Assembly: GCF_016889765.1 (NCBI RefSeq)
Contig: NZ_CP069533.1
Span: forward strand, 186,001 to 250,000
Length of the DNA stretch: 64,000 nucleotides
Direction: 5' to 3'
Origin: Corynebacterium minutissimum
GTDB lineage: Bacteria > Actinomycetota > Actinomycetes > Mycobacteriales > Mycobacteriaceae
Shown here: in pieces, positions 17,259 through 25,679 of the stretch
Numbering within the stretch: the stretch's first letter is position 1
Layout: every line of letters starts with the position of its first letter
Notes under the pieces: model-generated
Database searches by the model: none
Seen by the model: the letters and a program-made list of their open reading frames with translations, nothing else
Told to the model about the DNA's origin: nothing
Made by a program: the position numbers and the translations under genes

Positions 17259-18530
17259 CTAACTGCGGATCAGCGACTCGCCCCAGAAGGTTTCGCCCTC
17301 AGTTCCAGCAGGCACGTAGTACATGGCCGAGCCGATGTGGGTAATCCACTCATTGAGCCGGTCAGCTTCATCAAGGCGCGCCTGGATTGGTTCGAATTGC
17401 TTCGTCGGGTCCTTCTGGTAGCAGATGAAGATCTGCCCGGCATTACTGAGCTCGCCCCGAGCGGTCGTCTCCGGCGTTGGCGGCAGGTTGTAGTTAAAGG
17501 GTCGGCGCAAAATCTTCTGTTCTGGATGGTCGGCCGGTGGATGAGCGCGGGCGACGTGAGAGTTTTCATCAATCGCCTTGAGCCCGAACTCATTGCGGGC
17601 GTCAAGATCCACCGAGTCGAATTCTTCCTGTGCTCCCAGCGGTGCGCCAGTATCAAGCGTGCGCCCAGTAGCGGTTTCGCGCCCAGCACGGTCGAGCTGT
17701 TCCCATGTATCGAGGTTCATGTGGATGCGGCGCACCACCATGGCGCTGCCACCAGCGAAATTGCCTTCATCAATCCAGACCTGCTCCGCAAAATCATCGT
17801 CCGTACGCGGGTTAACCGTGCCGTCCTTTTGCCCGAAAAGATTGCGGGCCGTTGTGCCCTTTGGCGCGGATCCATAGGCGTGGCTGAAGCCCTGCTGTAC
17901 CCAGACGACATCCGCGTAATCTTTGCCGGCACGCGTCATGTGTCGGAGCACATGGGCTGCGGTCAGCGGGTCATCGCTGCAAATCTGCAAGACGATGTCC
18001 GTCTGCCCCCACTCCGGGCGCAGGTCATCGTGCTCGTAGGCGCGGACATCTCTAAGCCAGCTGGGCTTGGCGACGTCCACCGCATCGAAAAAGCGCTCTC
18101 CCCACCCACACGTCACGGTGAGGTTGGCGGGAGTCACAGCAAGTTCAGGTTCGAGGCTGCCAAGTGGGTTCTCCCCTGTACACAATCGGCGCGCGTCTTC
18201 GGTCCACAAACGCATCAGGGCCTTAGCACCACGAGCGCCAACATTCTTCTTAAGGTTGAAGCCCACCAGTTCAACGTGTGCCTGTACTGGAGTTTGGATT
18301 CCGGCTTGGTGTTTGCCATCGAAAGCGACGATGTCGCCGCCCATGGTTTCTTCAGCCTCAGTCGGCCCCGTACTGGCAGCGTCACCAGCTCGCTGCGCGT
18401 CGTGCTGACCAGCAGTATCGGAGGTATCAGTATCGGCTTGTGCGCAGCTGGCCAGCGCTACTGCGCTGGCAGCCACGGCACTTCCGGCTAGCAATCCACG
18501 CCGGCTGACAGGTTCCTCGAACCCGCTCAT
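17259..18530 (-). CDS. Tat-exported Dyp-type heme peroxidase (EfeB/DtpA type)
   Basis: A dye-decolourising-type peroxidase, 423 residues from ATG 18530. The N-terminus carries a twin-arginine signal (SRRGLLAGSA at residues 9-18, ending in ALASCA), so it is exported folded with heme; the cysteine may also be lipidated. The family motif GxxDG appears as FGQKDGTVNPR. The upstream neighbours are PCuAC and CopC proteins and no efeU or efeO is seen. The setting therefore resembles the copper-linked DtpA locus of Streptomyces more than the EfeUOB iron system. Confidence 0.88.
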   Translation of the reverse strand: MSGFEEPVSRRGLLAGSAVAASAVALASCAQADTDTSDTAGQHDAQRAGDAASTGPTEAEETMGGDIVAFDGKHQAGIQTPVQAHVELVGFNLKKNVGARGAKALMRLWTEDARRLCTGENPLGSLEPELAVTPANLTVTCGWGERFFDAVDVAKPSWLRDVRAYEHDDLRPEWGQTDIVLQICSDDPLTAAHVLRHMTRAGKDYADVVWVQQGFSHAYGSAPKGTTARNLFGQKDGTVNPRTDDDFAEQVWIDEGNFAGGSAMVVRRIHMNLDTWEQLDRAGRETATGRTLDTGAPLGAQEEFDSVDLDARNEFGLKAIDENSHVARAHPPADHPEQKILRRPFNYNLPPTPETTARGELSNAGQIFICYQKDPTKQFEPIQARLDEADRLNEWITHIGSAMYYVPAGTEGETFWGESLIRS

Positions 18531-18549
18531 TGTTTCCTTCTCTCTGTGT

Positions 18550-19194
18550 TTAGTGCTTGTGGTCCATGTGGTCGCCGTGGTCCATATGGTGGCCGTGGCC
18601 CATATGGTCGCCGTGATCCATATCGCCATAGTTCTCGTCGCCTGCACCGATTGAACGTACAGGGATGTCGCCGAGTTCGACCGTGGATCCGTCGCCCAGC
18701 TCCAGCGTCATCGTCACGTGTTCACCGGCCATAATCGGCTCGGCCACGCCCATAAGCATGAAGTGGTAGCCGCCGGGCGCCAGCTCCACAGATTCACCGG
18801 CCGGGATGTCGAAACCGCCGGCTTTCTCCTGCATGACACCATCGACGACCTCATGAATCTGGTTCTGCTTCGCCTCGATAGACGAGGTGAAACCTACGAC
18901 CGAGATGTCCTTGTCCGTGGTGTTGTGGAGCGTGCCGAAGATGGCGGTCATGTCAGAGCCATCCTCCATCGCACGCACGACGCCATCCTCGAAGGAAATG
19001 GCGTCATTATTGGCATCCTTCGCTTGGCTGGAGTCGGCTGAAGCAGACTTCTCGGCTGTCGAAGCTGCACTCGAAGCAACGTCCGTGGACGCTGCGGTTG
19101 AGTCTTCCTCACTATTCGAGCAACCGGCCAAGGTAAGACTTGCCACCGCAAGGGCTGCTACGGAAGAACGAAGGGCGGTACGAGACATCAGCAT
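18550..19194 (-). CDS. PCu(A)C-family copper chaperone lipoprotein with His/Met-rich tail
   Basis: An extracytoplasmic Cu(I) carrier of the type that supplies cytochrome oxidase. The 214-residue protein has a lipoprotein signal (lipobox LAGC near residue 25), a Ser/Ala-rich linker, and the PCuAC domain with IHEVVDGVMQEK, FDIPAGESVELAPGG and YHFMLMG, which give the His/Met ligands. The last 25 residues are a His-, Met- and Asp-rich tail (HGDHM repeats) that probably binds extra metal. ATG 19194 is chosen for its AAAGG site 8 nt upstream; ATG 19188 is possible. It lies between the CopC and DyP genes on one strand. Confidence 0.9.
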   Translation of the reverse strand: MLMSRTALRSSVAALAVASLTLAGCSNSEEDSTAASTDVASSAASTAEKSASADSSQAKDANNDAISFEDGVVRAMEDGSDMTAIFGTLHNTTDKDISVVGFTSSIEAKQNQIHEVVDGVMQEKAGGFDIPAGESVELAPGGYHFMLMGVAEPIMAGEHVTMTLELGDGSTVELGDIPVRSIGAGDENYGDMDHGDHMGHGHHMDHGDHMDHKH

Positions 19195-19270
19195 GGAACA
19201 TGCCTTTCTGTATTAAGGGGATTTCTCCAGCAATTGGTGTGTTAAGGCCGCTAGCGTGTTGATAGGTTTC

Positions 19271-19855
19271 TTAGGAGTCGCCGTTAGCACGACGAGTCTT
19301 CGCACCGAAGACGAAGACCACAGCCGCCACGACGAGTACCGCGCCTAGGCCGACAATCCACTTGGCAGGACCCGACAGTGCGCTGAGCGGCGCATCAGTA
19401 TCGCCTTCTTGACTGTCGTTGTTGTCAACTTCGCCGGCGCTGCCAGCTGAGCTTGCCTCGGCAGCATCGGCACCGGATGCAACGCTGAACTCCACCGAAC
19501 CAGGTGTGGGGTGACCATCAGAAGACGTTATACGGAATCCCACCTGGTAGTCGCCATCGCCGGGGTCAATATCCTCAGGAACCTCGACGGTGAGATTACG
19601 GCCATTGATGGTCGGTTCGGCGTCGAACAGAACCTCGCCCGAATCTTGGTCAGTGACAGCGAAAGTGTTGAAAGTGTCCTTCGGAATGCCGGAGAACTCC
19701 AGCGTGATCTCACGTGGAAATTCCTCGAGCGGAGTGTCACTCACCACGTTGCCGCCGATAACCGAATCGTGGGCCACCGCCATCGGCGCAGAAAAGCCAA
19801 GCAAGAGCCCAATGGCTCCGGTGGCGAGGGCGGTGGTGACCTGACGCAGCTGCAT
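19271..19855 (-). CDS. CopC-domain copper-binding protein with C-terminal membrane anchor
   Basis: The 194-residue protein starts at ATG 19855 (AGGAG 11 nt upstream) with a Sec signal peptide ending AVAHDS, so the mature N-terminus carries His, a known CopC copper ligand. The CopC/YcnJ-type domain follows (PLEEFPREITLEFSGIP and the later GHPTPGSVEFSV). Then come a Ser/Ala/Glu linker and a C-terminal membrane helix with a basic tail. It is the first gene of the CopC-PCuAC-DyP cluster and probably passes copper at the outer face of the membrane. Confidence 0.88.
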   Translation of the reverse strand: MQLRQVTTALATGAIGLLLGFSAPMAVAHDSVIGGNVVSDTPLEEFPREITLEFSGIPKDTFNTFAVTDQDSGEVLFDAEPTINGRNLTVEVPEDIDPGDGDYQVGFRITSSDGHPTPGSVEFSVASGADAAEASSAGSAGEVDNNDSQEGDTDAPLSALSGPAKWIVGLGAVLVVAAVVFVFGAKTRRANGDS

Positions 19856-20058
19856 CGTGCGGACAACTCCTTGTGGGTCGGATGAAACTTTTGATGGATG
19901 TTCCCTCATCCTATAGCCGGGAGGGACGCGCTAGCCAATCCTTCACCCCGCACGGAGTGCGCGAGGTTACCAAGTAGTCGCTGCGACGAGAAGGAAAGTT
20001 CCCCGCCGCAGCGAATCTTGTTGAATAAATGTTTCATCGCGAGCGTGAGCTGCGAGTT

Positions 20059-22143
20059 TTACCTGCCTCGGCCGCGGAGAAGAAATGCGACGAGGCCGAT
20101 GAAGGCAATCAAGAGGATGAGCCCGGCCGCCCCCAGTGCGTAAATTAGCCCACTCATCTTCTTACCTGACGCATCACCAGCGCTGCGAGCTTGGTCCTTC
20201 GCCTCCTGCTTGTTGGCGTCCAAAGGTTGTGGCTCTTCCGTCTTGTCACTAACCGGCTCATATTCCGGCCCCTGAATAGGATCACCCAACACCTTGGACG
20301 TGAGGTAATACTTCATCGTGGCACGTTTGTCAGTGAGGTTGTCTTCGCTATCGCCTAAGTCAGTTTGCTTACCTGCGTCCAGCGTCACCACGATGTAGTA
20401 GTCACCCTCCAACCAGTTCGCGTTGCCATAGGAGTTTGCCGCATCAGAACTGAAACGGTTGGCAAAGGCAGTAGGCTTGGCCGCCGAAGCCGATCCCTCA
20501 TCCCCCTCATTGGGCCAGATCACGAATTCTCGTTCCCCAGCTTTCTCACGGACTGGATTGAGGATCGACACGTTAAGGCCTGAATACTGGAGAGCCCGCT
20601 CGTCCGAGACCTCACCAGCTCTAATTGCGGCGGCCAACTGCTGGCCTTCCTTCATAGGGACCTTATAAACATGCGCTTCGCCCTGCACAATGTCGGTTTC
20701 GATGGTCTGACCACTGCGAAGCTCCGCGGCATTGTCAAACCAGTTTCCGGGAGCCATTTGTTCAGCACCGTTGGCGTTGGCATGGAGTTCACCGTCCATC
20801 TCGCTGCTGAGACCGCTAACAAGTTCATCCATATTGGATACCGGGTCAACGCGGTGTAGCAGGATCTCCACGTCAAAAAGTTCGTCAGCCTTGTACTCAC
20901 CTGCGCGCATCGCGGTCAAGACCAAGTCACCTTGGCAGTTCTCGGAACCGATTTCGTAGGTATAAGCGTTAGCGCTAGGCAGGGCGTCAGATACATTGCC
21001 AGTGTGCGCACTGTCCGAATCAGCTGTGCACTCATCTGAGCCTTCATCGCCTCCATGCGTACCCGTTGGTGGTTCTGTACCATCGCCGAAAAACGTCTTC
21101 ATAAATAAGCTATTCGGAGTTCCTACTGGCCCTTCTAGAGTTTTGTACATCGTCGCCACATAGCGCTCGCCTGGTTTGACGGGGATAGACCATGACTCCG
21201 CGTGAAAGTCGGTGCGAGAATCCTCGCCGCCATTCGGCGGGGCATCTAACTCAGCCCGGAAGATGAAGTCCTCACCGGACTCCCAACGCGGCAACTCCGT
21301 CGGCTGTGAGATGTCTTCGCTACCCTCGATCTGTTCCACGGTGGACTCATAAAGGTTTGCAGCACGCCCAGCGGCCTTCTTAATCATTGCCGCCAGGGAA
21401 TCTGCATCATCGGCGTCCAGATACTCGCCGCCTGCGGCATCTGCGATACAGGAGAGCTCTTTACGGGCCTCCTCATCGACGTTAAAACCAATGGTGTTGA
21501 TGACCAGGTCGATGCCCTGCTCATGGAGTTCTTTAGCCACTTCACATACCGGCGGCGGCGCGCAGGTGTCGATTCCGTCAGATACAAGCACGATGGTGCC
21601 ATGCTGGCCACCCAATTCCTCTGCGGCCTTCTTCAAGGAATCACCAATTGGTGTATATCCCCTAGCCTGGAGTGCGTCGATGGGGCCAGTGAACGAATCC
21701 CCTACGTCCTTCTTCGGTCCACTCACCACGTGTATGTCGCGGCAGCCTTCTTCTTGATTTTCCGGGGCTTCATCAACCGTTCCGCCGTAGGTAACAAGCC
21801 CGAGCGGAATGGTTCCGCCCAACTCATTCACAAAGCTCTTGGTAGCGTCTTTTGCTGCGTCCAGACGCGTTTGACCACCAGCATCCTGCACATTCATGGA
21901 ACCAGACGAGTCTAGAACCAACATCGTTGCGCCACTATTTTCCTCAACGGGATCAGCATCCTCGGAGGGAGGAGCAGAAGGCGATTCCGATGTCAGAAAA
22001 TCCGAGGCAGTTACTCCAGTGGGGTTCTGCGCGCGGGCAGGAATACCTGCTGTCCCGAGTGCGCCCAGAAGAACCAGAACCGTCACAGAAAAAAGAGCCA
22101 GCAATCGCTGAACTGGTGTTGTGCGTGTGGGCAGAGCTGTCAT
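20059..22143 (-). CDS. Secreted von Willebrand factor A domain protein, membrane-anchored
   Basis: The 694-residue protein starts at ATG 22143 (AAGGAAG about 10 nt upstream; an upstream in-frame start at 22203 lacks support). It has a Sec signal peptide (about residues 10-40, ending ARA). The VWA domain spans about 65-270 with the metal-site motif DSSGSMN, which suggests adhesion or assembly of partners. A long extracellular part follows, then one C-terminal membrane helix with a short RGRGR tail. The ligand is unknown. The gene has its own upstream region and is not clearly part of the copper cluster. Confidence 0.85.
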   Translation of the reverse strand: MTALPTRTTPVQRLLALFSVTVLVLLGALGTAGIPARAQNPTGVTASDFLTSESPSAPPSEDADPVEENSGATMLVLDSSGSMNVQDAGGQTRLDAAKDATKSFVNELGGTIPLGLVTYGGTVDEAPENQEEGCRDIHVVSGPKKDVGDSFTGPIDALQARGYTPIGDSLKKAAEELGGQHGTIVLVSDGIDTCAPPPVCEVAKELHEQGIDLVINTIGFNVDEEARKELSCIADAAGGEYLDADDADSLAAMIKKAAGRAANLYESTVEQIEGSEDISQPTELPRWESGEDFIFRAELDAPPNGGEDSRTDFHAESWSIPVKPGERYVATMYKTLEGPVGTPNSLFMKTFFGDGTEPPTGTHGGDEGSDECTADSDSAHTGNVSDALPSANAYTYEIGSENCQGDLVLTAMRAGEYKADELFDVEILLHRVDPVSNMDELVSGLSSEMDGELHANANGAEQMAPGNWFDNAAELRSGQTIETDIVQGEAHVYKVPMKEGQQLAAAIRAGEVSDERALQYSGLNVSILNPVREKAGEREFVIWPNEGDEGSASAAKPTAFANRFSSDAANSYGNANWLEGDYYIVVTLDAGKQTDLGDSEDNLTDKRATMKYYLTSKVLGDPIQGPEYEPVSDKTEEPQPLDANKQEAKDQARSAGDASGKKMSGLIYALGAAGLILLIAFIGLVAFLLRGRGR

Positions 22144-22281
22144 GAAAGAGTGTCCACTTCCTTGAGTCGAGATGGTTGTGAATAACACCATAGATAAAGA
22201 CACGGAAGCGGGCTCGGCTGCGGGGAAGGCTCCCCCTACTCTGACCCCACACAGCGCGATGCGATGCGCACGCGAGTACGT

Positions 22282-22326
22282 GAAAAATAATTTAGGGCGC
22301 CTTCTCTCTAAGGAAAAGACGCCCTA
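22282..22326 (-). terminator. Terminator after the minus-strand tRNA cluster
   Basis: In the tRNA direction, AGGGCGTCTTTTC pairs with GAGAAGGCGCCCT: 13 pairs including two G-U wobbles, with a 6-nt loop. The stem is followed by a T-rich run (AAATTATTTTT). This is a classical intrinsic terminator placed 5 nt after the last tRNA. Confidence 0.85.
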
Positions 22327-22330
22327 TGCG

Positions 22331-22406
22331 TGGAGCGGATGACGAGACTCGAACTCGCGACCCTCACCTTGGCAAGGTGATGCGCTACCAGCTGCGCTAC
22401 ATCCGC
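22331..22406 (-). tRNA. tRNA-Gly (GCC), copy 1
   Basis: A 76-nt cloverleaf including encoded CCA. The acceptor GCGGATG pairs with CATCCGC and the anticodon loop is TTGCCAA (GCC). It differs from copies 2 and 3 by one base in the D arm (CAGCTGG instead of CAGTTGG). Confidence 0.97.
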
Positions 22407-22450
22407 GTGACAAACCGGAGTTTGTCATGGAGCCCGTAAGGAACTCCTTG

Positions 22451-22522
22451 TGCGCGATACTGGGATTGAACCAGTGACCTCTTCCGTGTCAGGGAAGCGC
22501 TCTCCCGCTGAGCTAAACGCGC
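22451..22522 (-). tRNA. tRNA-Val (GAC), copy 1, with an acceptor-stem mismatch
   Basis: A 72-nt cloverleaf without encoded CCA; the anticodon stem CTTCC/GGAAG carries loop CTGACAC (GAC). The 5' arm is GCGCGTT while the 3' arm is ATCGCGC, which leaves a T-T mismatch at pair 6-67. Copy 2 has GCGCGAT and pairs perfectly. Confidence 0.95.
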
Positions 22523-22554
22523 GCAGTGCCCATGGAGTGGGCACTAACAGTTTG

Positions 22555-22625
22555 AGGTGGAAACGGGAATCGAACCCGTGTGCACGGTTTTGCAGACCGT
22601 TGCCTCACCACTCGGCCATTCCACC
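22555..22625 (-). tRNA. tRNA-Cys (GCA)
   Basis: A 71-nt cloverleaf with anticodon stem ACGGT/ACCGT and loop CTGCAAA (GCA). The acceptor GGTGGAA pairs with TTCCACC and the discriminator base is T, as expected for Cys. CCA is not encoded. Confidence 0.97.
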
Positions 22626-22656
22626 GTGGCGATACCGCCTCACACACTACATGTGC

Positions 22657-22732
22657 TGGAGCGGATGACGAGACTCGAACTCGCGACCCTCACCTTGGCA
22701 AGGTGATGCGCTACCAACTGCGCTACATCCGC
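22657..22732 (-). tRNA. tRNA-Gly (GCC), copy 2
   Basis: A 76-nt gene with encoded CCA, identical to copy 3 and one D-arm base different from copy 1. Anticodon GCC. Confidence 0.97.
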
Positions 22733-22770
22733 ATTCGAAACCAGGCCCGGTTTCTAGGACAAAGTCCTTG

Positions 22771-22842
22771 TGCGCGATACTGGGATTGAACCAGTGACCT
22801 CTTCCGTGTCAGGGAAGCGCTCTCCCACTGAGCTAATCGCGC
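22771..22842 (-). tRNA. tRNA-Val (GAC), copy 2
   Basis: A 72-nt gene with anticodon GAC and a fully paired acceptor stem GCGCGAT/ATCGCGC. It differs from copy 1 at acceptor position 6 and in the D arm. CCA is not encoded. Confidence 0.97.
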
Positions 22843-22881
22843 TTATGTAATTGTCAAGGCCGTCCAGCTAAGTGGAGGTCT

Positions 22882-22957
22882 TGGAGCGGATGACGAGACT
22901 CGAACTCGCGACCCTCACCTTGGCAAGGTGATGCGCTACCAACTGCGCTACATCCGC
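22882..22957 (-). tRNA. tRNA-Gly (GCC), copy 3
   Basis: A 76-nt gene with encoded CCA and anticodon GCC. It is the first tRNA of the minus-strand cluster; the promoter should lie just above 22957. Confidence 0.97.
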
Positions 22958-23173
22958 ATTGCACGTTCTCGGCTGGTGTGCCGTGGTGCGAGTAAAGACA
23001 TTATCGTGCGCCGTGCCAGTTTCCAAATCCGCAGCCCATGGCAATAATTCCGCCGCTTGCCAACGAACTAGGATTACACCAGTGTGATTGACCCCCATTT
23101 CAGCGATAAAGGGTGCTGAACTGGGCGATTAGGGGGATTCCCCAACTGCGGTGTAGCTTAAGGGCTGCACCGA

Positions 23174-23248
23174 GGTTCTATAGCTCAGTGGGAGAGCGTT
23201 CCGTTCACACCGGAAAGGTCGCTGGTTCAATCCCAGCTAGGACCACCA
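23174..23248 (+). tRNA. tRNA-Val (CAC)
   Basis: A 75-nt gene with encoded CCA. The acceptor GGTTCTA pairs with TAGGACC (one G-U), and the anticodon stem TTCCG/CGGAA carries loop TTCACAC (CAC). It is divergent from the minus-strand cluster and is followed at once by a terminator. Confidence 0.95.
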
Positions 23249-23249
23249 A

Positions 23250-23281
23250 AACCCGCAGCCATGCTGCGGGTTTAGTCTTTT
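23250..23281 (+). terminator. Terminator of tRNA-Val (CAC)
   Basis: AACCCGCAGC and GCTGCGGGTT form a perfect 10-bp stem around CAT, followed by AGTCTTTTTAT. Clear intrinsic terminator. Confidence 0.9.
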
Positions 23282-23365
23282 TATCGTACCGCATACGGCG
23301 ACAACTTGGATACAGGTTGGATGCGGGGTAGCTGGCCGCAGCTAGCCCACGTACCCTCGGATGTC

Positions 23366-24016
23366 ATGGATGACACCGCACTCATTGACTCGTTACTGGG
23401 TCCCGATACCGAGGGCATTCGCCTTATCGCGGTCAGCACCCTGCATGGCTCGGCCACTATTGACGGAACGTCAGACCCTATGGGCAACGACGCCGATGCC
23501 AAGCTCTTTGCCGCGCTACGCGAGTGGGCAGACATTGCTGTGGTTGGCTCGGGCACGGTGAAGGCGGAGGGGTACGAGGCGTCGACAAGCACGCGCCTTG
23601 CCGTCTTCAGCCACTCCCTGGATTTTGAGGGGTTCGAGGATTTCATCGCCGGCAACCCCATTATTCTCACCCCAGAGGAACGAACAGACTCCGCGGAAGC
23701 ATGTACCTTGGCTGCAGCCGGTGCGGAGATTGTGAGCACTGGTACTGGCACCGTCACGGAGGCCATCGAAGCCCTTCGCGCACGCGGCGCTACGCGCATC
23801 TCCTGCGAAGGTGGGCCGTCGGTGTATTCAGCCTTCATTGCCGCCGGGCTCGTGGACAAGCTGTACCTGACAATGGATCCCCATCTGTCACCTTCAGTCG
23901 AGAAACCTGTTGTCGACGGCAGCGCTACCTCGCCAGCGCTGCGCCTCGAGCTTGAGAACGTCACGCCTGTCGATAGCACGGTGTTTCTGCGCTACCGGCG
24001 CATATCAACCCCGTAA
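23366..24016 (+). CDS. RibD C-terminal-domain (pyrimidine reductase-like) protein
   Basis: A dihydrofolate-reductase-fold protein like the reductase half of RibD, which reduces the ribosyl side chain of riboflavin precursors with NADPH. Many actinobacteria carry such stand-alone paralogues of unknown substrate. Visible family motifs are STLHGSATIDGTSDPMGN, REWADIAVVGSGTVKAEGY and ATRISCEGGPSVYSAFIAAG. I use ATG 23366 because a TACCCT hexamer (23352-23357) sits 8 nt before it. In-frame starts at 23306 (TTG) and 23321 (ATG) are possible and would add up to 20 residues. It is followed closely by a GT87 gene. Confidence 0.85.
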   Translation: MDDTALIDSLLGPDTEGIRLIAVSTLHGSATIDGTSDPMGNDADAKLFAALREWADIAVVGSGTVKAEGYEASTSTRLAVFSHSLDFEGFEDFIAGNPIILTPEERTDSAEACTLAAAGAEIVSTGTGTVTEAIEALRARGATRISCEGGPSVYSAFIAAGLVDKLYLTMDPHLSPSVEKPVVDGSATSPALRLELENVTPVDSTVFLRYRRISTP

Positions 24017-24019
24017 ACT
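24014..24019 (+). promoter_or_regulatory. -10 hexamer of the GT87 gene, overlapping the upstream stop codon
   Basis: TAAACT ends 8 nt before the GTG at 24028, and its first three bases are the stop codon of the RibD-like gene. There is no ribosome site, so the start is probably leaderless. Confidence 0.55.
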
Positions 24020-24027
24020 CTCTTGCC

Positions 24028-25224
24028 GTGACTTCTCTGGCCTCCTCTCCCCCGACCCCTGCCCGTTTATGGACAGCCACCGCGTGGCCGGCCGCCGTCG
24101 TTCTCGTGTTTCACCGTGTTGCCGTCCTTGCCTTTACCGGCACGGTCACGGATGACTTCGGCACGGTGTATCGCGCGGTTCTCCGCTTCTGGGACGGTGC
24201 GCCAGTATATGAGCAGGATTATTCCTCCGTAGAACCGCTTTACCTCTACAACCCCGGAGCAACGGCACTGCTCTCCCCCATGGGTATCGTTTCTGAGGAG
24301 CACGCACGCTACGCCTTTATCCTCGCCAACGCTGTGGCCATTATCGCCGCGCTAGCACTTTTGACCCGCTATGTGGGCGCCAGCCTGCGCGGCCCTGTGT
24401 GGCCTGTGAGCATTGCCGCTGCGTTTGCTTCCGAGTCCGTCATCAACACCTTGGTGTTTACCAATATCAACGGCCTACTTTTGCTCGCCATGGCAGCTTT
24501 TCTCACCCTCTTAGAGAAACACGGCTGGGCAGCAGGGCTATGTATCGGACTAGCCATTCTGGTCAAACCCCAGTTCGCACCGCTGCTTTTCCTCGCACTC
24601 ATGCGCACCCAGTGGTGGGCACTGGGCCTCGGCGTGGCCGTCCCAGTCATCACCAACCTCATTGCTTGGCCGCTGGTGCCGGGTAGTGAAGGATTCCGCG
24701 AGCATCTTCTGCCCTACCTTTCCACCACACGTGACTACGCGAATGCTTCGTGGCCAGGCGTAAAGGCTTACTTCGACATGCCGGGAGCCCTCTACTACCC
24801 CATCTGGTTACTGTTCGCCGCCTTGTGCGCCGTGGCCATCCTCGGTTTGCTGCGTTGGCGCGACTCCGAGCCCGAATTCTGGGCACTGAGCACTACCGGC
24901 ATCATCATGGCGGGAATCTTCTTCCTGTCATCACTAGGACAGCAGTACTACTCCATGTGGCTTTTCCCCATGATGTTCACGGTTCTGCTGCATCGCTCGG
25001 TTTTCCACACGTGGGGCGCATGGTTGGCGGCATTTTTATTCTTGGCGCCGTTCGAGTGGACGTCGACAAGCATGCCCACCGCCGCGCATTGGATGAGTGT
25101 GTTCATCGCCACCATCGGGTGGGGTTTGCTCATCGTGGTCACCGCTGCGTCAGTAGTCGGCTGGTGGATATCTGAGCGCGATGGTGGCCGGAAGGCAAGC
25201 AAGGGCGATAAAATCCCCGCATGA
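24028..25224 (+). CDS. GT87-type (DUF2029) membrane glycosyltransferase, second copy
   Basis: A polytopic 398-residue protein. The early GTVYRAVLRFWDGAPVYEQD has the acidic and aromatic residues seen near the first loop of GT87 mannosyltransferases (PimE and related). YLYNPGATALLSPMG, GLCIGLAILVKPQFAPLLF and SLGQQYYSMWLFPMMF are also family-like. It probably transfers a sugar from a polyprenyl phosphate donor outside the membrane; acceptor unknown. The GTG start is supported by the -10 at 24014. Its last codons overlap the msrB start by 4 bp (ATGA). Confidence 0.8.
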   Translation: MTSLASSPPTPARLWTATAWPAAVVLVFHRVAVLAFTGTVTDDFGTVYRAVLRFWDGAPVYEQDYSSVEPLYLYNPGATALLSPMGIVSEEHARYAFILANAVAIIAALALLTRYVGASLRGPVWPVSIAAAFASESVINTLVFTNINGLLLLAMAAFLTLLEKHGWAAGLCIGLAILVKPQFAPLLFLALMRTQWWALGLGVAVPVITNLIAWPLVPGSEGFREHLLPYLSTTRDYANASWPGVKAYFDMPGALYYPIWLLFAALCAVAILGLLRWRDSEPEFWALSTTGIIMAGIFFLSSLGQQYYSMWLFPMMFTVLLHRSVFHTWGAWLAAFLFLAPFEWTSTSMPTAAHWMSVFIATIGWGLLIVVTAASVVGWWISERDGGRKASKGDKIPA

Positions 25225-25634
25225 CCGATTTCAAGCTCATTGCGGATACCGAATGGCGCAAGCGCCTCACCCCTGAGGAGTACTACGTCCTGCGTGAGGC
25301 CGGCACCGAGCCCCCACACGTTGGCGAATACACCAACACCACCACCGAAGGTGTGTATTCCTGCAAGGCCTGCGGCACCGAGCTTTTCCGATCTACCGAA
25401 AAGTTCGAGTCACACTGCGGTTGGCCGTCCTTCTTCTCCCCACTGGCGGGCGACAAAATCATCGAACGCGAAGACAACTCGCTTGGCATGCGCCGCGTCG
25501 AGGTATTGTGCGCCAACTGCGAATCACACTTGGGCCACGTTTTCGAGGGCGAGGGCTACGATACCCCTACCGACCTGCGCTACTGCATCAATTCCATCTG
25601 CCTCAACCTCGAAGAAAAGCCGGTCGAAGGCTAA
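25221..25634 (+). CDS. msrB: Peptide-methionine (R)-S-oxide reductase
   Basis: Repairs the R form of methionine sulfoxide in proteins. The 137-residue protein has both zinc-site CxxC pairs (CKACGTELF and CANCESHLGHVF), HCGWPSFFSP, and the catalytic cysteine in RYCINSICLNLE. It starts inside the stop of the GT87 gene (ATGA overlap), so the two share a transcript. Confidence 0.97.
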   Translation: MTDFKLIADTEWRKRLTPEEYYVLREAGTEPPHVGEYTNTTTEGVYSCKACGTELFRSTEKFESHCGWPSFFSPLAGDKIIEREDNSLGMRRVEVLCANCESHLGHVFEGEGYDTPTDLRYCINSICLNLEEKPVEG

Positions 25635-25648
25635 AACCTTCAACCGGC
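25619..25648. terminator. Stem-loop at the end of msrB
   Basis: GCCGGTCGAAGG and CCTTCAACCGGC pair with one mismatch around CTAAAA; the stem overlaps the msrB stop codon. There is no T-run downstream on the plus strand. A second small hairpin (CGTTGC/GCAACG) follows before hemQ ends. It could work as a bidirectional terminator between the convergent genes. Confidence 0.45.
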
Positions 25649-25679
25649 CCGTTGTACACGTTGCGCAGGCAACGCCGCG

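Noticed and set aside
15899..17344. A 481-codon plus-strand frame opposite thrS
   Set aside because: Shadow of thrS; no recognisable domain and no promoter or ribosome site.
22331..22957. Repeated 70-76 bp blocks that could be taken for a mobile repeat
   Set aside because: They are tandem tRNA-Gly and tRNA-Val genes with complete cloverleafs.
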